A DNA stretch of 64,000 nt from contig NZ_BMMH01000005.1 in assembly GCF_014645735.1 (NCBI RefSeq), positions 232,168-296,167 of the forward strand. The letters are read 5' to 3'. Of the stretch, positions 1 through 9,936 are shown in pieces. The stretch comes from Nocardia jinanensis (GTDB lineage Bacteria > Actinomycetota > Actinomycetes > Mycobacteriales > Mycobacteriaceae). The notes under the pieces are model-generated. The model made no database searches, was not told where the DNA came from, and was given only the letters and a program-made list of their open reading frames with translations. Position 1 is the first letter of the stretch. Each line of letters begins with the position of its first letter. The position numbers and the translations under genes are program-made.

Positions 1-1
1 C

Positions 2-712
2 CGTATGGAAGTGCTGCGCATCATCGCCGAAATGGGAATGGGCACAGGTGCATTGGCGATCATCGGCGGTACCGCCGTCATCGTCGCATTCATGACCCTG
101 TCGGCCGGCGCGCTGCTGGCGATCCAGGGTTTCGCGTCCCTCGGCGATATCGGTGTCGAGGCACTGACCGGTTTCTTCTCCGCATTCATCAACGTGCGCA
201 TCGTGGTTCCGGTAACCGCGGGCATCGCCCTCGCGGCGACCATCGGCGCCGGCGCCACCGCACGCATCGGCGCCATGCGGATCAGCGAGGAAATCGACGC
301 GCTCGAGGTCATGGCGATCCGGTCGATCTCCTACGTCGTCTCGACCCGGGTGATCAGCGGACTGATCGTGATCATTCCGCTGTACTCGATCGCGGTGCTG
401 ATGTCGTTTCTGTCGTCCCAGCTGTACACCACATTGCTGGCCGGTCAGTCCTCCGGCGTGTACAACCACTACTTCTACACATTCCTGCGACCGACCGACC
501 TGATGTGGTCGTTCGTCCAGGCGATCGCGATGGCGCTGACGGTGATGCTCATCCACTGCTATTACGGTTTCAATGCCGCCGGCGGTCCCGCCGGAGTCGG
601 CTACGCCGTGGGGCGTGCGGTTCGCGCGTCGCTGGTCGCCGTTGTCATGGTCACTCTGCTGGTCTCTCTCGCGGTGTACGGCACCACGGGCAATTTCAAT
701 CTCGCCGGGTGA
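2..712 (+). CDS. YrbE/MlaE-family permease of the mce operon (YrbEB type), 5' truncated by window edge
   Basis: Integral inner-membrane permease subunit that pairs with a second YrbE protein and the Mce proteins to import lipids or sterols. The 235 visible residues are nearly all hydrophobic and contain the family core SLGDIGVEALTGFFSAFINV, then IALAATIGAGATARIGAMR and EEIDALEVMAI, ending in YGTTGNFNLAG as YrbEB proteins do. Family members are about 280-290 residues, so roughly 50 N-terminal residues lie outside the window. The ATG at base 5 is an internal Met, not the start. The partner yrbEA is expected just upstream. Followed 10 bases later by mceA. Confidence 0.93.
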   Translation, partial: RMEVLRIIAEMGMGTGALAIIGGTAVIVAFMTLSAGALLAIQGFASLGDIGVEALTGFFSAFINVRIVVPVTAGIALAATIGAGATARIGAMRISEEIDALEVMAIRSISYVVSTRVISGLIVIIPLYSIAVLMSFLSSQLYTTLLAGQSSGVYNHYFYTFLRPTDLMWSFVQAIAMALTVMLIHCYYGFNAAGGPAGVGYAVGRAVRASLVAVVMVTLLVSLAVYGTTGNFNLAG

Positions 713-722
713 GGGAGAACTG

Positions 723-1931
723 ATGTTCGGCCGCGCGCAAGGTTCGCGATACAAGAATCCACCGTACAAATCCATCTCGGTCGTCTTTGTCGGCGCCTTG
801 GCCGGTCTCGTAGTTTTCTGCGCGGCATCCTTTCGCGGCACCTTCACCGAGACAGCCCCGGTGACCGTGGTTTCGCCGCGATCGGGGCTGATCATGGAGG
901 TCGGGTCGAAGGTGAAACTGCACGGCGTAGAGATCGGCCACGTCGACGGAATCGCCACCACCGGACAGGAAGCCACGATCTCACTCGCCCTGGATCCGTC
1001 GAGGCTGCCACAGATCCCGTCGAATGCACTGGCCGAAATCAAGCCCACGACGATATTCGGCGCCAAATACATCGAATTGGTTACTCCCGACGGCCCGGCG
1101 GGCACATCCCTGACCGCCGGAGCTCGAATCCGCACCCTCGGCGTCACCGCCGAGATCAACACCGTTTTCCAGGACATCGTGGCGGTGATGAACAAGATCC
1201 AGCCGGAAAAACTCGACGCCACCCTCACCGCGATCGCGGAAGGCCTGCAGGGACGCGGCGACGACCTGGGCCAGACGATCGTCCGGCTCGACGACACCCT
1301 TGTGCAGCTGAACCCTCAACTGCCCCGGCTGCAGAGCGACCTGCGTAGCACCGCCGCCGCGGCCCAGACACTCGGTGATGCCGGGACCGACCTCATGTCC
1401 ATCCTGCGCAATGCCACCGTGACCTCCGATTCCATCGTCGAGAAAAAGGACGATTTGGCTGCTCTGCTCGTTTCCGCGATCGGCCTGGGCTCGACCGGCA
1501 ATACGTTTCTCGGCGAGAACAGAAACGGAATCGTCGACTCGATGCGCCTGCTGACACCGACAACAGCGCTGCTGGCGAAGTACAGTCCGGGATTTCCCTG
1601 CATGTTCCATCTCGGCGCGCTGAATGCCGCCAACGAGCCTCCGGTCATCGATGAGACCGGATACTCGGCCTCCATGGACGTCGGACTTCTGGGCGGTGAC
1701 GATCCCTACGTCTACCCCGAGAACCTTCCGATCGTGGGTGCCAAGGGCGGACCACACACCGAACCGGGCTGCTACGCACCGACGACCTGGGAAAACTATC
1801 CGGCGCCGTACCTCAGGATGAATACGGGCGCCCCCCTGAACGGACCGGGCAGTGACCATCCGAAGTTCGGCAATCCCAGCATCATCGAGTATCTGCTCGG
1901 CACTGCGCCGACCGGAGAGGGACGCCGATGA
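723..1931 (+). CDS. MceA-family protein (MlaD domain)
   Basis: First of six Mce proteins (402 aa), the periplasmic substrate-binding subunits that bridge the inner membrane and the mycolate layer. An N-terminal membrane anchor lies at about residues 17-38. It is followed by an MlaD/Mce beta-barrel domain (from SPRSGLIMEVGSKVKLHGVEIGHVDGI) and a long helical region. The ATG at 723 is chosen because GGGAGAA precedes it and the protein then begins just before its membrane anchor; a longer in-frame reading from 573 would overlap yrbEB by about 140 bases. Its stop overlaps the mceB start (ATGA), indicating translational coupling. Confidence 0.93.
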   Translation: MFGRAQGSRYKNPPYKSISVVFVGALAGLVVFCAASFRGTFTETAPVTVVSPRSGLIMEVGSKVKLHGVEIGHVDGIATTGQEATISLALDPSRLPQIPSNALAEIKPTTIFGAKYIELVTPDGPAGTSLTAGARIRTLGVTAEINTVFQDIVAVMNKIQPEKLDATLTAIAEGLQGRGDDLGQTIVRLDDTLVQLNPQLPRLQSDLRSTAAAAQTLGDAGTDLMSILRNATVTSDSIVEKKDDLAALLVSAIGLGSTGNTFLGENRNGIVDSMRLLTPTTALLAKYSPGFPCMFHLGALNAANEPPVIDETGYSASMDVGLLGGDDPYVYPENLPIVGAKGGPHTEPGCYAPTTWENYPAPYLRMNTGAPLNGPGSDHPKFGNPSIIEYLLGTAPTGEGRR

Positions 1932-2953
1932 GAATTACCTCGCACATGCTCAAGTTCGTGGTCTTCGCCGTGACGATGAGTTTCTTTCTCTTCGCGATCG
2001 TGGTCGTTTTCGGAAAGCTCCGCTTCGAGAGCCGCTCGGATTATTCGGCAATATTCGACAATGTATCGGGCCTGAAATCCGGTCAGTTCGTTCGCATCGC
2101 CGGGGTCGAGGTCGGTCGGGTCGACAACGTATCGGTCACCGACAACACCCGCGCGCGGGTCGACTTCTCACTGGACAGCGACGTCGCGCTGACCGTGGCG
2201 ACCCGCGCGGAGGTCCGCTACGAGAACCTCGTCGGCGACCGGTACATGGAATTGAGTGAGGGCGCCGGCGCGACGGACCCGCTGTCCCGGGGCGCCACCA
2301 TCCCGGCTGATCACACCGCACCGGCATTGGATCTCGACGCCGTGATCGGCGGGTTCCGTCCGCTGTTCAAGGCACTTGATCCCGATCAGGTGAACCAGTT
2401 CTCGGCGGAACTGATCGCCACCCTGCAGGGGCAGGGCGGCACCATCGCCGGCATTCTCGACCACACCGCGCAACTGACATCGGCACTGGCCGATCGCGAC
2501 CAATTGATCGGCCAGGTCATCACCAACCTCAATGCGGTACTCGGCACCGTCAACGACCGCAATCAACAATTCGACTCGCTGGTCGACAACCTGCAGCTGC
2601 TGATCAGTGGTATTTCGAAGCAGTCGCAGCCGGTGGCCGACGCATTGGCCCGTATCGGCTCCGCGTCCGGGAACATCGCCGCGCTGCTGGATGTCACCCA
2701 CGCGGACATCACCTCGGATGTGACCCAGCTGGGCAGGGTGAGCGGCAATATCGACGCCGATCACGACTACGTCGACGGGCTGCTGTCGCGGCTGCCCTCC
2801 GACTACGCCCGGTTGAGCCGGCTCGGCCTGTACGGCGACTTCTTCAGCTTCTATCTCTGTGACGTAACCCTGAAGGTCAACGGGCCCAACGGCGATCCGA
2901 ACTATATCGAGATCGTCGGCCAGCGAGCGGGAAGGTGCACTCCGCCCCAATGA
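1928..2953 (+). CDS. MceB-family protein
   Basis: 341-residue Mce protein with an N-terminal membrane anchor (about residues 8-28), then an MlaD domain containing SGLKSGQFVRIAGVEVGRVD and YENLVGDRYMEL, and a coiled helical tail. It is expected to form part of the hetero-oligomeric Mce tunnel with the other five subunits. The start overlaps the mceA stop by four bases and the stop overlaps the mceC start, so it belongs to one tightly coupled transcript. Length is normal for MceB. Confidence 0.93.
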   Translation: MRITSHMLKFVVFAVTMSFFLFAIVVVFGKLRFESRSDYSAIFDNVSGLKSGQFVRIAGVEVGRVDNVSVTDNTRARVDFSLDSDVALTVATRAEVRYENLVGDRYMELSEGAGATDPLSRGATIPADHTAPALDLDAVIGGFRPLFKALDPDQVNQFSAELIATLQGQGGTIAGILDHTAQLTSALADRDQLIGQVITNLNAVLGTVNDRNQQFDSLVDNLQLLISGISKQSQPVADALARIGSASGNIAALLDVTHADITSDVTQLGRVSGNIDADHDYVDGLLSRLPSDYARLSRLGLYGDFFSFYLCDVTLKVNGPNGDPNYIEIVGQRAGRCTPPQ

Positions 2954-4122
2954 GCGCAACCGCAACAGCGAACACATTCCGGATCGGCCTGATAGGGCTG
3001 GTCGTCACCGCGGCGGCGGTACTGACCGCCAACAACTACGACAAGGTCGCCTATTTGGGCACGCATCGCGAGTACCGCGCGCAATTCGCCGAGGCGGCGG
3101 GGCTGAAATCGGGGTCGCCCGTGGAGGTCGCGGGTGTCCAGGTCGGCAAGGTGTCCAGCCTGGAACTCGACGGCACAACGGTGCTGGTCCGATTCTCCGC
3201 CGACGGCGTGCGACTCGGCACCGAGACAGAGGCCGCCATCAAGACGCATACCGTGCTGGGCAGCAAAATGCTCGAGTTGCGCCCGCGCGGACGGACCCCA
3301 CTGGGGCCGAACGCGACCATCGACACCGCGCACACCTCGACCCCCTATCTGCTGACCGACACCCTCGGTGACCTCACCGCCACCATCAGCGGACTGAAGA
3401 CCGACGATCTGACCGCCGCGTTGCAGGTGCTCGGCGACACGCTGAACATGGCCCAGCCGAATCTCGGTGCTGCGCTCGACGGCGTGTCGCGGCTGTCGAC
3501 ATCGATCGGCACGCGCGACGACCTGCTGAAGGATCTGCTCTCGAACGCGTCGGCTGTCACCGGCGTGCTGTCGAAACGCAGCGCCCAGCTCAATGCGCTG
3601 ATCCTGGACGGCAACGTGTTGTTCCAGGCGCTGGACGAGCGGCGCCAGGCGCTGTCGGTCCTGCTGACGAACATCTCCGCGGTGTCGACGCAGCTCACCG
3701 GCCTGATCGCGGATAACAGGGAGCAGCTCGGCCCCGTCCTGGACCGGTTGAACCGCGTCGCCGATCTGCTCGACAAACGCAAAGCCGATATCGAGAGGAC
3801 TCTGTTGCCACTGAGTCAGTACGCGCTCTCACTCGGCGAATCGGTGGCGTCCGGGCCATTCTTCAAGGCCTACGTGGGCAACCTGCTGCCGGGGCAATTC
3901 CTGCAACCCTTCATCGACGCCGCATTCGCCGAGCAGGGCGTGAACCCCGGCATCCTCGGCGGGCCCCACGGTGGCGGTGCCACCGGGCCGCCCGGTCCTG
4001 TCCCGCCGGCCGATCCGGGTCCCGCACCCGCTGCTCCGGCGCCCCCCGCAGCACCACCGTTTCCACCGATCCCGACAATCCCGGGGCTCCCGCCCATCCC
4101 GGGGCTCGGAGGCCAGCGATGA
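2950..4122 (+). CDS. MceC-family protein with proline-rich C-terminus
   Basis: 390-residue Mce subunit: short N-terminal anchor (IGLIGLVVTAAAVLTANNY), MlaD domain (AAGLKSGSPVEVAGVQVGKV, THTVLGSKMLEL), helical region, and a C-terminal tail made almost wholly of Pro, Gly and Ala (last 50 or so residues). Such tails are seen in MceC proteins. The ATG at 2950 overlaps the mceB stop as ATGA and is preferred over a GTG 15 bases upstream. The last codons overlap mceD. Confidence 0.92.
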   Translation: MSATATANTFRIGLIGLVVTAAAVLTANNYDKVAYLGTHREYRAQFAEAAGLKSGSPVEVAGVQVGKVSSLELDGTTVLVRFSADGVRLGTETEAAIKTHTVLGSKMLELRPRGRTPLGPNATIDTAHTSTPYLLTDTLGDLTATISGLKTDDLTAALQVLGDTLNMAQPNLGAALDGVSRLSTSIGTRDDLLKDLLSNASAVTGVLSKRSAQLNALILDGNVLFQALDERRQALSVLLTNISAVSTQLTGLIADNREQLGPVLDRLNRVADLLDKRKADIERTLLPLSQYALSLGESVASGPFFKAYVGNLLPGQFLQPFIDAAFAEQGVNPGILGGPHGGGATGPPGPVPPADPGPAPAAPAPPAAPPFPPIPTIPGLPPIPGLGGQR

Positions 4123-5372
4123 AGATCCCCGCCCTGGCGCGATGGCCGATTTCCGGTCGCGCGCTCACCCGTGCCGCCGCCGTCGTCCTCGTCGCGGTGC
4201 TGGCTGCCACCGGTTGGTACATCCATTCGATCCGCACACGTATCGATATCACCGCGTATTTCGCCAACACCAACGGCCTGTACGAGGGCGACGACGTACT
4301 CCTGCTGGGCCTGAAGATCGGCCGGATCGACCACATCGAGCCGGACGGCCGGCAGATGAAGGTCAGCTTCCACTACGACTCCTCGGTCGCGATCCCCGCA
4401 GACGCCAAAGCCGTTGTACTGTCGCCGACGCTGGTGTCCTCCCGGGCCATCCAGCTGACCCCGGCCCATACCGGCGGACCGCAACTGGCCGACGGTGACA
4501 CCATAGATATCAGCCGTACCGCCGTTCCCGTCGAGTGGGACGATTTCCGCAAACAGCTGGAGCGGCTGGCGCAGTCACTCGGTCCGACCGGCGAACAGCC
4601 GACCGGACCTCTCGGATCGTTCATCAATTCCGCGGCAGGCGCCCTCAAAGGCAACGGTGATCGGCTCAACACCACGATCACCACCCTTTCCGACGCGATG
4701 AGCACGATCGCCGGCAGCCGCAACGACCTGTTCAGCACCATCCGCAACCTGCAGGTGTTCGTCAGCGCGCTGGCCGCCAGTGACCAGCAGATCGTCGAGA
4801 TCAACGGTCATCTGGCGTCGGTCAGCCAGGTCCTGGTCGATTCGGACAGCCAACTGTCCACGGCCTTATCCGATTTGGACACGGTAGCCGCCGATATTCA
4901 GCGATTCGTGGCCGACAACCGGAATCGGCTGCAGCATTCGGTCGATCAACTCGCCTCGGTCACCACGATGCTGAACAACAACAGGGCCACCATAGAGCAG
5001 ACCCTGCATGTCGCACCGCACGCCTTCGCCAACCTCTACAACATCTACCAGCCGGCGCAAGGCGCACTGACCGGCGCGCTCACCGTGCCCAATATGCAGA
5101 ATCCGGTCCAATTCATCTGCGGCGCAATCCAGGCCGCCAGTCAGCTCGGTGCGGCGGAGGCCGCGAAGTTGTGCGTGCAGTACCTGGGACCGGTGCTGAA
5201 AAGCATCGGCTTCAACTATCCCCCGGTCGGCGCCAACCCGATGACCGGCGTCCAGGCCCGGCGCGACCAGGTCGACTACAGCGAACCGTTCCTCAACCCG
5301 TATCCCGCCGGCGCGACGGTCGACGCAGGCAGCGGTATGCCCGGGTTGTTCGGTCGGACAGGACAGCGATGA
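4119..5372 (+). CDS. MceD-family protein
   Basis: 417-residue Mce subunit with an N-terminal transmembrane anchor (about residues 18-36), an MlaD domain (YFANTNGLYEGDDVLLLGLKIGRI, LSPTLVSSRAIQL) and a long predominantly helical domain. Coupled to mceC and mceE by four-base ATGA overlaps. Part of the same importer as its neighbours. No missing elements seen. Confidence 0.92.
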   Translation: MKIPALARWPISGRALTRAAAVVLVAVLAATGWYIHSIRTRIDITAYFANTNGLYEGDDVLLLGLKIGRIDHIEPDGRQMKVSFHYDSSVAIPADAKAVVLSPTLVSSRAIQLTPAHTGGPQLADGDTIDISRTAVPVEWDDFRKQLERLAQSLGPTGEQPTGPLGSFINSAAGALKGNGDRLNTTITTLSDAMSTIAGSRNDLFSTIRNLQVFVSALAASDQQIVEINGHLASVSQVLVDSDSQLSTALSDLDTVAADIQRFVADNRNRLQHSVDQLASVTTMLNNNRATIEQTLHVAPHAFANLYNIYQPAQGALTGALTVPNMQNPVQFICGAIQAASQLGAAEAAKLCVQYLGPVLKSIGFNYPPVGANPMTGVQARRDQVDYSEPFLNPYPAGATVDAGSGMPGLFGRTGQR

Positions 5373-6514
5373 CCATCCCTCGAAAGCTCGGCCGACCACA
5401 CCGCGCACCCGCTGCGATCTGCTGCGTGGCCGCGCTACTGCTGCTCAGTGGCTGCGGACAGTGGCGCGGTGCCAACTCGCTGCCGCTTCCCGGTGCCGCA
5501 GGACACGGAGCCGGGTCCTACCGCGTGCAGATCCAGATGCCGGACGTCTCCACGATCCAAGAGAATTCGCGGGTCCGCGTGGCCGATGTGAATATCGGCT
5601 CGATCACCAGGATCGAGCGACAGGGCTGGCACGCGCTGGTAACCGTCACCATCGACCGCGACGTCGTGCTCCCCGCGAACGTCACCGCGGCGATCGGCCA
5701 GACCAGTCTCCTCGGCAGCCAGCACATCGAGCTGGCCCCACCGATCGGGGTGCCGGCGGCCGGGCAGCTGCACGACGGTGACGTGATCCCCCTCGACCGC
5801 GCCGACCAATATCCGACTACCGAACAGACTCTCGCCACGTTGTCGATGGTGCTCAACGGCGGCGGCCTCGGCCGGCTACAGCAGATCAACAAGGAATTGA
5901 ATGCCGCGCTGACCGGCCACGAAGCGGAGGTCCGCAGCCTGCTCGATCAGTTGAACACCTTCACCGATCAGCTGCAGCAACAGAGCGGGGACATCGTCGC
6001 AGCGATAGCAGGCCTGAACAATCTGGCCGACACCGTGAACCGCCAGAACGACGTCCTCACGAATGCACTGCGCGCCATACCACCTGCCCTGCAGGTGCTC
6101 AACGAACAGCGTGACAACCTGGTCGCCGCTACCACCGCGGTCGGCGACTTCGCCGCTACCGCCGACGATATCGTCACCACCAGCCGCGACGACATCATCG
6201 CCAACCTGCGCAACCTGCAACCCACCCTCACCGGGCTCGCCGACGCCGGGCAGGACCTGACCCGATCGCTCGGGTTCTACACCACATTCCCGTGGCCGGA
6301 GATCAACCTACCGAAATGGGTCCGGGGCGACTACGCGAATCTCACCGCCATCATCGACCTCACCCTCGGCCGCATCGACAACTCAATGATGCAGGGCACG
6401 CCGTGGGAGGGACAGCTCACCGCCCTCGAGACAGCGCTGGGTCGTACCGACAGCCGGCAGCCCGGGCTGGGCACCCCCAACCCGTTGACCGGACCACTCG
6501 CGGGAGGCCGCTGA
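5369..6514 (+). CDS. MceE-family lipoprotein (LprK-like)
   Basis: 381-residue Mce subunit and the only lipoprotein of the set. The signal peptide ends in a lipobox LLLLSGC with the modified Cys at residue 29. The MlaD domain follows (MPDVSTIQENSRVRVADVNI, GQTSLLGSQHIEL). The ATG at 5369 overlaps the mceD stop and places the lipobox at the expected distance; in-frame codons further upstream would bury the signal peptide. The stop shares one base with the mceF start (TGATG). Confidence 0.93.
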   Translation: MTIPRKLGRPHRAPAAICCVAALLLLSGCGQWRGANSLPLPGAAGHGAGSYRVQIQMPDVSTIQENSRVRVADVNIGSITRIERQGWHALVTVTIDRDVVLPANVTAAIGQTSLLGSQHIELAPPIGVPAAGQLHDGDVIPLDRADQYPTTEQTLATLSMVLNGGGLGRLQQINKELNAALTGHEAEVRSLLDQLNTFTDQLQQQSGDIVAAIAGLNNLADTVNRQNDVLTNALRAIPPALQVLNEQRDNLVAATTAVGDFAATADDIVTTSRDDIIANLRNLQPTLTGLADAGQDLTRSLGFYTTFPWPEINLPKWVRGDYANLTAIIDLTLGRIDNSMMQGTPWEGQLTALETALGRTDSRQPGLGTPNPLTGPLAGGR

Positions 6515-7956
6515 TGAAGCTGACCACATTCGTCCGCACTCAGCTGATCATCTTCACGATCCTCACGGTCATCTCGCTGACGGTGATGAGCATCCAGTTC
6601 ATGCAGATCCCGGCACTGTTCGGCGTCGGCAGGTATCAGGTGAAGGTGGAACTGAGCTACAACGCCAATCTGTACGAGACGGCGAACGTCACCTACCGCG
6701 GTGAGACCGTCGGCCAGGTGGTCGGCCTGCAACCCGCTCCCCACGGGGTCACCGCGACCGTCAGCTTGTTCAGCCGCGTCGAGATCCCCGCCGATCTGGA
6801 CGCCGCCGTGCACAGCCGGTCCGCCATCGGCGAGCAGTACATCGATCTCGCACCGCGCACCACCGAGCCGCCGTACCTGCGCGACGGCGACGTCGTTCCG
6901 GTCGATCGGACCTCGGTGCCGCAGGACATCGGCCCGCTGATCGACACCGTCGCTCGCAGCCTCGACACCCTGCCGCAGGGAAATCTGCAGACCCTCATCG
7001 ACGAGAGCTATCTCGCGTTCCACGGCACGGGACCCTCGCTGGCCCGCTTACTCGACGCATCGCACGCACTGGTCGGCAGCACGCACGACAATCTGCCGGC
7101 GATCACGTCGCTACTGACAGATTCCGGGCCCGTCCTCGATGCCGTTGCGGCCAGTGATCCCGCGATCCGGTCCTGGGCACAGAATGTCGCCGCACTGACG
7201 GGGCAACTGTCCGCCTCCGATCAGCGGGTGCGCGGACTGCTGGTTTCCGGCCGGGCCGCCGCCGATCAGGCGACCGCGTTGTTCCAGCAGTTGCGCCCGA
7301 CAACGCCGATCTTGCTGGCGAACCTGGTCGGCCTGGGTCAGGTAGCGGTGACCTATAACGCCTCACTCGAACAACTGCTGGTGCTGCTGCCGCAGGGCGC
7401 GAGCCAGCTGGACGTCTCCACCTTCCCCGACCGGGAGACCACCAATGCCGCATATCTGTCCTTCAACCTGAATCTGAACCTGCCCGAACCCTGCACCGTC
7501 GGATATCTGCCTCCCGAGCAGCGCCGCGACGGCAGCGCGGAAGACGCCCCGCCCCGGCCCGCGCAACCTCTCTACTGTGCGCTGCCGCAGTCGGCGCCGA
7601 ATGTGGTCCGCGGCGCCCGTAACTACCCGTGCATGGACCACCCCGGCAAACGGGCCCCCACCATCGAGATATGCAAGAGCGATCAGGATTATCAGCCGCA
7701 GGGCACCAATCCCTGGATCGGCGACAGCCAGCCCTACCTCGACAACCCGGAGTATCGGCCGAGCGCGTACTCCGAGGGCGCGCCGTCGGCGCCGCCCGAC
7801 GCGACACCAGCGGTCGACGTCGCCACCTACGACCCGAGTGACGGCTCCTACGTGGGGTCCGACGGGCGCAGCTACACCCTGCACGATGTCGCGCCGGCGG
7901 CTGCGGCAACACGGAAGGAGTCATCATGGCAGACGATGCTGAACCCCGCCCTATAA
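6514..7956 (+). CDS. MceF-family protein
   Basis: 480-residue Mce subunit, last of the six. N-terminal anchor (FVRTQLIIFTILTVISLTVMS), MlaD domain (NLYETANVTYRGETVGQVVG, HSRSAIGEQYIDL), helical region, and a hydrophilic C-terminal region rich in Pro and Tyr (from about residue 330) that is typical of MceF. The start overlaps mceE by one base. The 3' end overlaps the next gene by 31 bases. Confidence 0.93.
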   Translation: MKLTTFVRTQLIIFTILTVISLTVMSIQFMQIPALFGVGRYQVKVELSYNANLYETANVTYRGETVGQVVGLQPAPHGVTATVSLFSRVEIPADLDAAVHSRSAIGEQYIDLAPRTTEPPYLRDGDVVPVDRTSVPQDIGPLIDTVARSLDTLPQGNLQTLIDESYLAFHGTGPSLARLLDASHALVGSTHDNLPAITSLLTDSGPVLDAVAASDPAIRSWAQNVAALTGQLSASDQRVRGLLVSGRAAADQATALFQQLRPTTPILLANLVGLGQVAVTYNASLEQLLVLLPQGASQLDVSTFPDRETTNAAYLSFNLNLNLPEPCTVGYLPPEQRRDGSAEDAPPRPAQPLYCALPQSAPNVVRGARNYPCMDHPGKRAPTIEICKSDQDYQPQGTNPWIGDSQPYLDNPEYRPSAYSEGAPSAPPDATPAVDVATYDPSDGSYVGSDGRSYTLHDVAPAAAATRKESSWQTMLNPAL

Positions 7957-8639
7957 GTACTGATCGGGCCGGCCTGGAAGCGGCTCGCGCCCGCGCGCTC
8001 GCCACCCAGGAGGCCGCGCTGGCGGCTCTGGCGACGGCCCAGGCGGCGGCAGCCGAACTCGAACAGCAGCTCACACACGGGTCTGTCGGAGCGGCCGCCG
8101 AAGCCTCTCTCCCTGATCCGCACCCGATACCGGAACCGGGGAAGAAGCGGCGTATCCGATACCGTGCCGTCGTGGCGTTGACGGCGGTCGTCACCGTGGC
8201 CGCCGCCGGAGCCAGTGCCTATTTCGCGGTGGCGCACCGGAACGCGGTCCACGAGGCCGACCGGCGACTGGCCTATGTGCAGGCCGCCCGCCAGGGTGTC
8301 GTCAATATCCTCAGCGTCGACTTCAATTCCGCGAAAAACGATGTGCAGCGCATCCTCGACAATGCCACCGGGGCCTGGCGCGACGAATTCTCGCCGCAGG
8401 CAATGCCTTTCACCGATGTTGTGCAGAAATCGAAGGTCGTGACGACCGCCGAGGTCACCGCGGCCGGGTTGGAACATCTCGACGACGACGGCACCGCCCG
8501 CGTCCTGATCGCGGCCCACTCGAAGGTATCCAATGCCGCGGGCGCCGCCAATGAGCAACGGACCTTCCGGCTACGGGTAACCGTCGCCTCCGACGGGGGA
8601 CGACTGAAGATCGCGAAGATGGAGTACGTGCCGTCATGA
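7926..8639 (+). CDS. Mce-associated membrane protein (Mas)
   Basis: 237-residue protein with an Ala/Glu-rich coiled-coil stretch (about 13-50), a basic patch KKRR, one transmembrane helix (about 80-102) and a C-terminal extracytoplasmic domain typical of Mas proteins encoded behind mce operons. Family members are thought to stabilise Mce complexes. GGAAGGAG precedes the ATG. The gene starts inside mceF and ends overlapping the next gene, so it is co-transcribed. Confidence 0.85.
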   Translation: MADDAEPRPISTDRAGLEAARARALATQEAALAALATAQAAAAELEQQLTHGSVGAAAEASLPDPHPIPEPGKKRRIRYRAVVALTAVVTVAAAGASAYFAVAHRNAVHEADRRLAYVQAARQGVVNILSVDFNSAKNDVQRILDNATGAWRDEFSPQAMPFTDVVQKSKVVTTAEVTAAGLEHLDDDGTARVLIAAHSKVSNAAGAANEQRTFRLRVTVASDGGRLKIAKMEYVPS

Positions 8640-9697
8640 CCACTCGGATGACCGACAGGACAGCTTCCGGCCCGGAAACCGATCCGGACCTCGACACCGC
8701 TACCGATGAGACGGCGGAGACCGCAGCCGACACAGATATCTCGGATGCGGCCGAATCCACCTCCGGCACCGATATTTCCGGTCCGGACTTCGCGAGCTGG
8801 CGAGCACGCGCGCTGGCCTTCGTCGTCGACACGGGCTGCCCCGCCGCTGTGCTCGCGGTTTCGCTGGCCACCGCCACAGTCGCCGCGTCCGATCCATGGA
8901 TGCAGGTGCCCGCCGCTGTCGTCGCCGTAGCGGTTCTGGCCGCGGCGATCTGGAACATCGGATACCGGCAGGGGAAGACCGGGCGCACGCTCGGTAAGAC
9001 GCTCCTCGGCATCCGCACCGACCGGGTGCGGAGTGCGCGGCCGCCGGGCGTCGCCCGTGCGCTGTTCCGCGCGGCGGCCCATCTCGTCGATACCGTGCCG
9101 CTGCTGACCGGCTGGTTCTGGCCGCTGCGCGATGCCCGGCGACAGACTTTCGCGGACAAGCTCGCCGACACGGTGGTCGTGGTGTCCGCCGGTGTCGCCG
9201 ATACGGATCGGACGCGCGCTCGCCGGTTCGCGCTGGGCGGTTTCGGGCTACTGGCACTGGTGACCGTCGGACTTGCCACAACGCAGTACACCGTCGACTA
9301 CCGGCACGATCGCGCGACCGAGCGGACTCGCACCGAGGTGGCCCGGATAGCCGGCGACTACACCGTTGCCCTGCTGTCCTACGAACCCGACACCGTCGAA
9401 TCCGATCTCTCCGCCGCCGGGGAAAAGCTCACCGGGGACTTCCTCAGGTACTACCAGGACTACACGAAGACTGTGGTCATTCCGGCCGCCAAGGAAAAGA
9501 AGGTCGCCACCCGGGCCCAGGCGGCCGGGGCAGCCGTGCTGAACGCCGACGATCGGCACGCCACCGTGCTGGTGTTCATCAACCAGGCGACGACGACCGC
9601 GGACAATCCGCAGCCGGCTGCCATGTCGAGCACGGTGCGGGTCGAGCTGGTCGAGATCGGTCACGAATGGCGGATCTCCCAGTTCGAGCCCATCTGA
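8636..9697 (+). CDS. RDD-domain / Mce-associated fusion protein
   Basis: 353-residue fusion. Residues 1-50 are an acidic Asp/Thr-rich leader. Residues about 51-182 form an RDD domain (RARALAFVVDTG, then TLGKTLLGIRTD, ending RRQTFADKLADTVVV). A further membrane helix (about 198-215) leads into a C-terminal domain (216-353) like the Mas domain of the preceding gene (GEKLTGDFLRYYQDYTKTVV, VRVELVEIGHEWRISQFEPI). In many mce loci these are separate proteins. It overlaps the upstream gene as ATGA and closes the operon. Confidence 0.85.
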   Translation: MTTRMTDRTASGPETDPDLDTATDETAETAADTDISDAAESTSGTDISGPDFASWRARALAFVVDTGCPAAVLAVSLATATVAASDPWMQVPAAVVAVAVLAAAIWNIGYRQGKTGRTLGKTLLGIRTDRVRSARPPGVARALFRAAAHLVDTVPLLTGWFWPLRDARRQTFADKLADTVVVVSAGVADTDRTRARRFALGGFGLLALVTVGLATTQYTVDYRHDRATERTRTEVARIAGDYTVALLSYEPDTVESDLSAAGEKLTGDFLRYYQDYTKTVVIPAAKEKKVATRAQAAGAAVLNADDRHATVLVFINQATTTADNPQPAAMSSTVRVELVEIGHEWRISQFEPI

Positions 9698-9936
9698 TCG
9701 ACGCCGACTCCGACCGCACCGCGCGATACGCCACACGAACGGAGCGGCTGGATCACATCTGCCGAGAACCCCTGCTCGCCGGCGGGGAGTTGACGGTCCG
9801 CCGGTGCCGATGGACTCATGGACACCGTTCGGGATCTCGGCAGCGGCGGCACCGGGTCCGAGCTACGCGTTCCGGCGTCATCGGTGGCGCCGTCATCCCG
9901 GCAGCTCCGCACTGTCGTGGCCCGGTCTGCGCTGGG

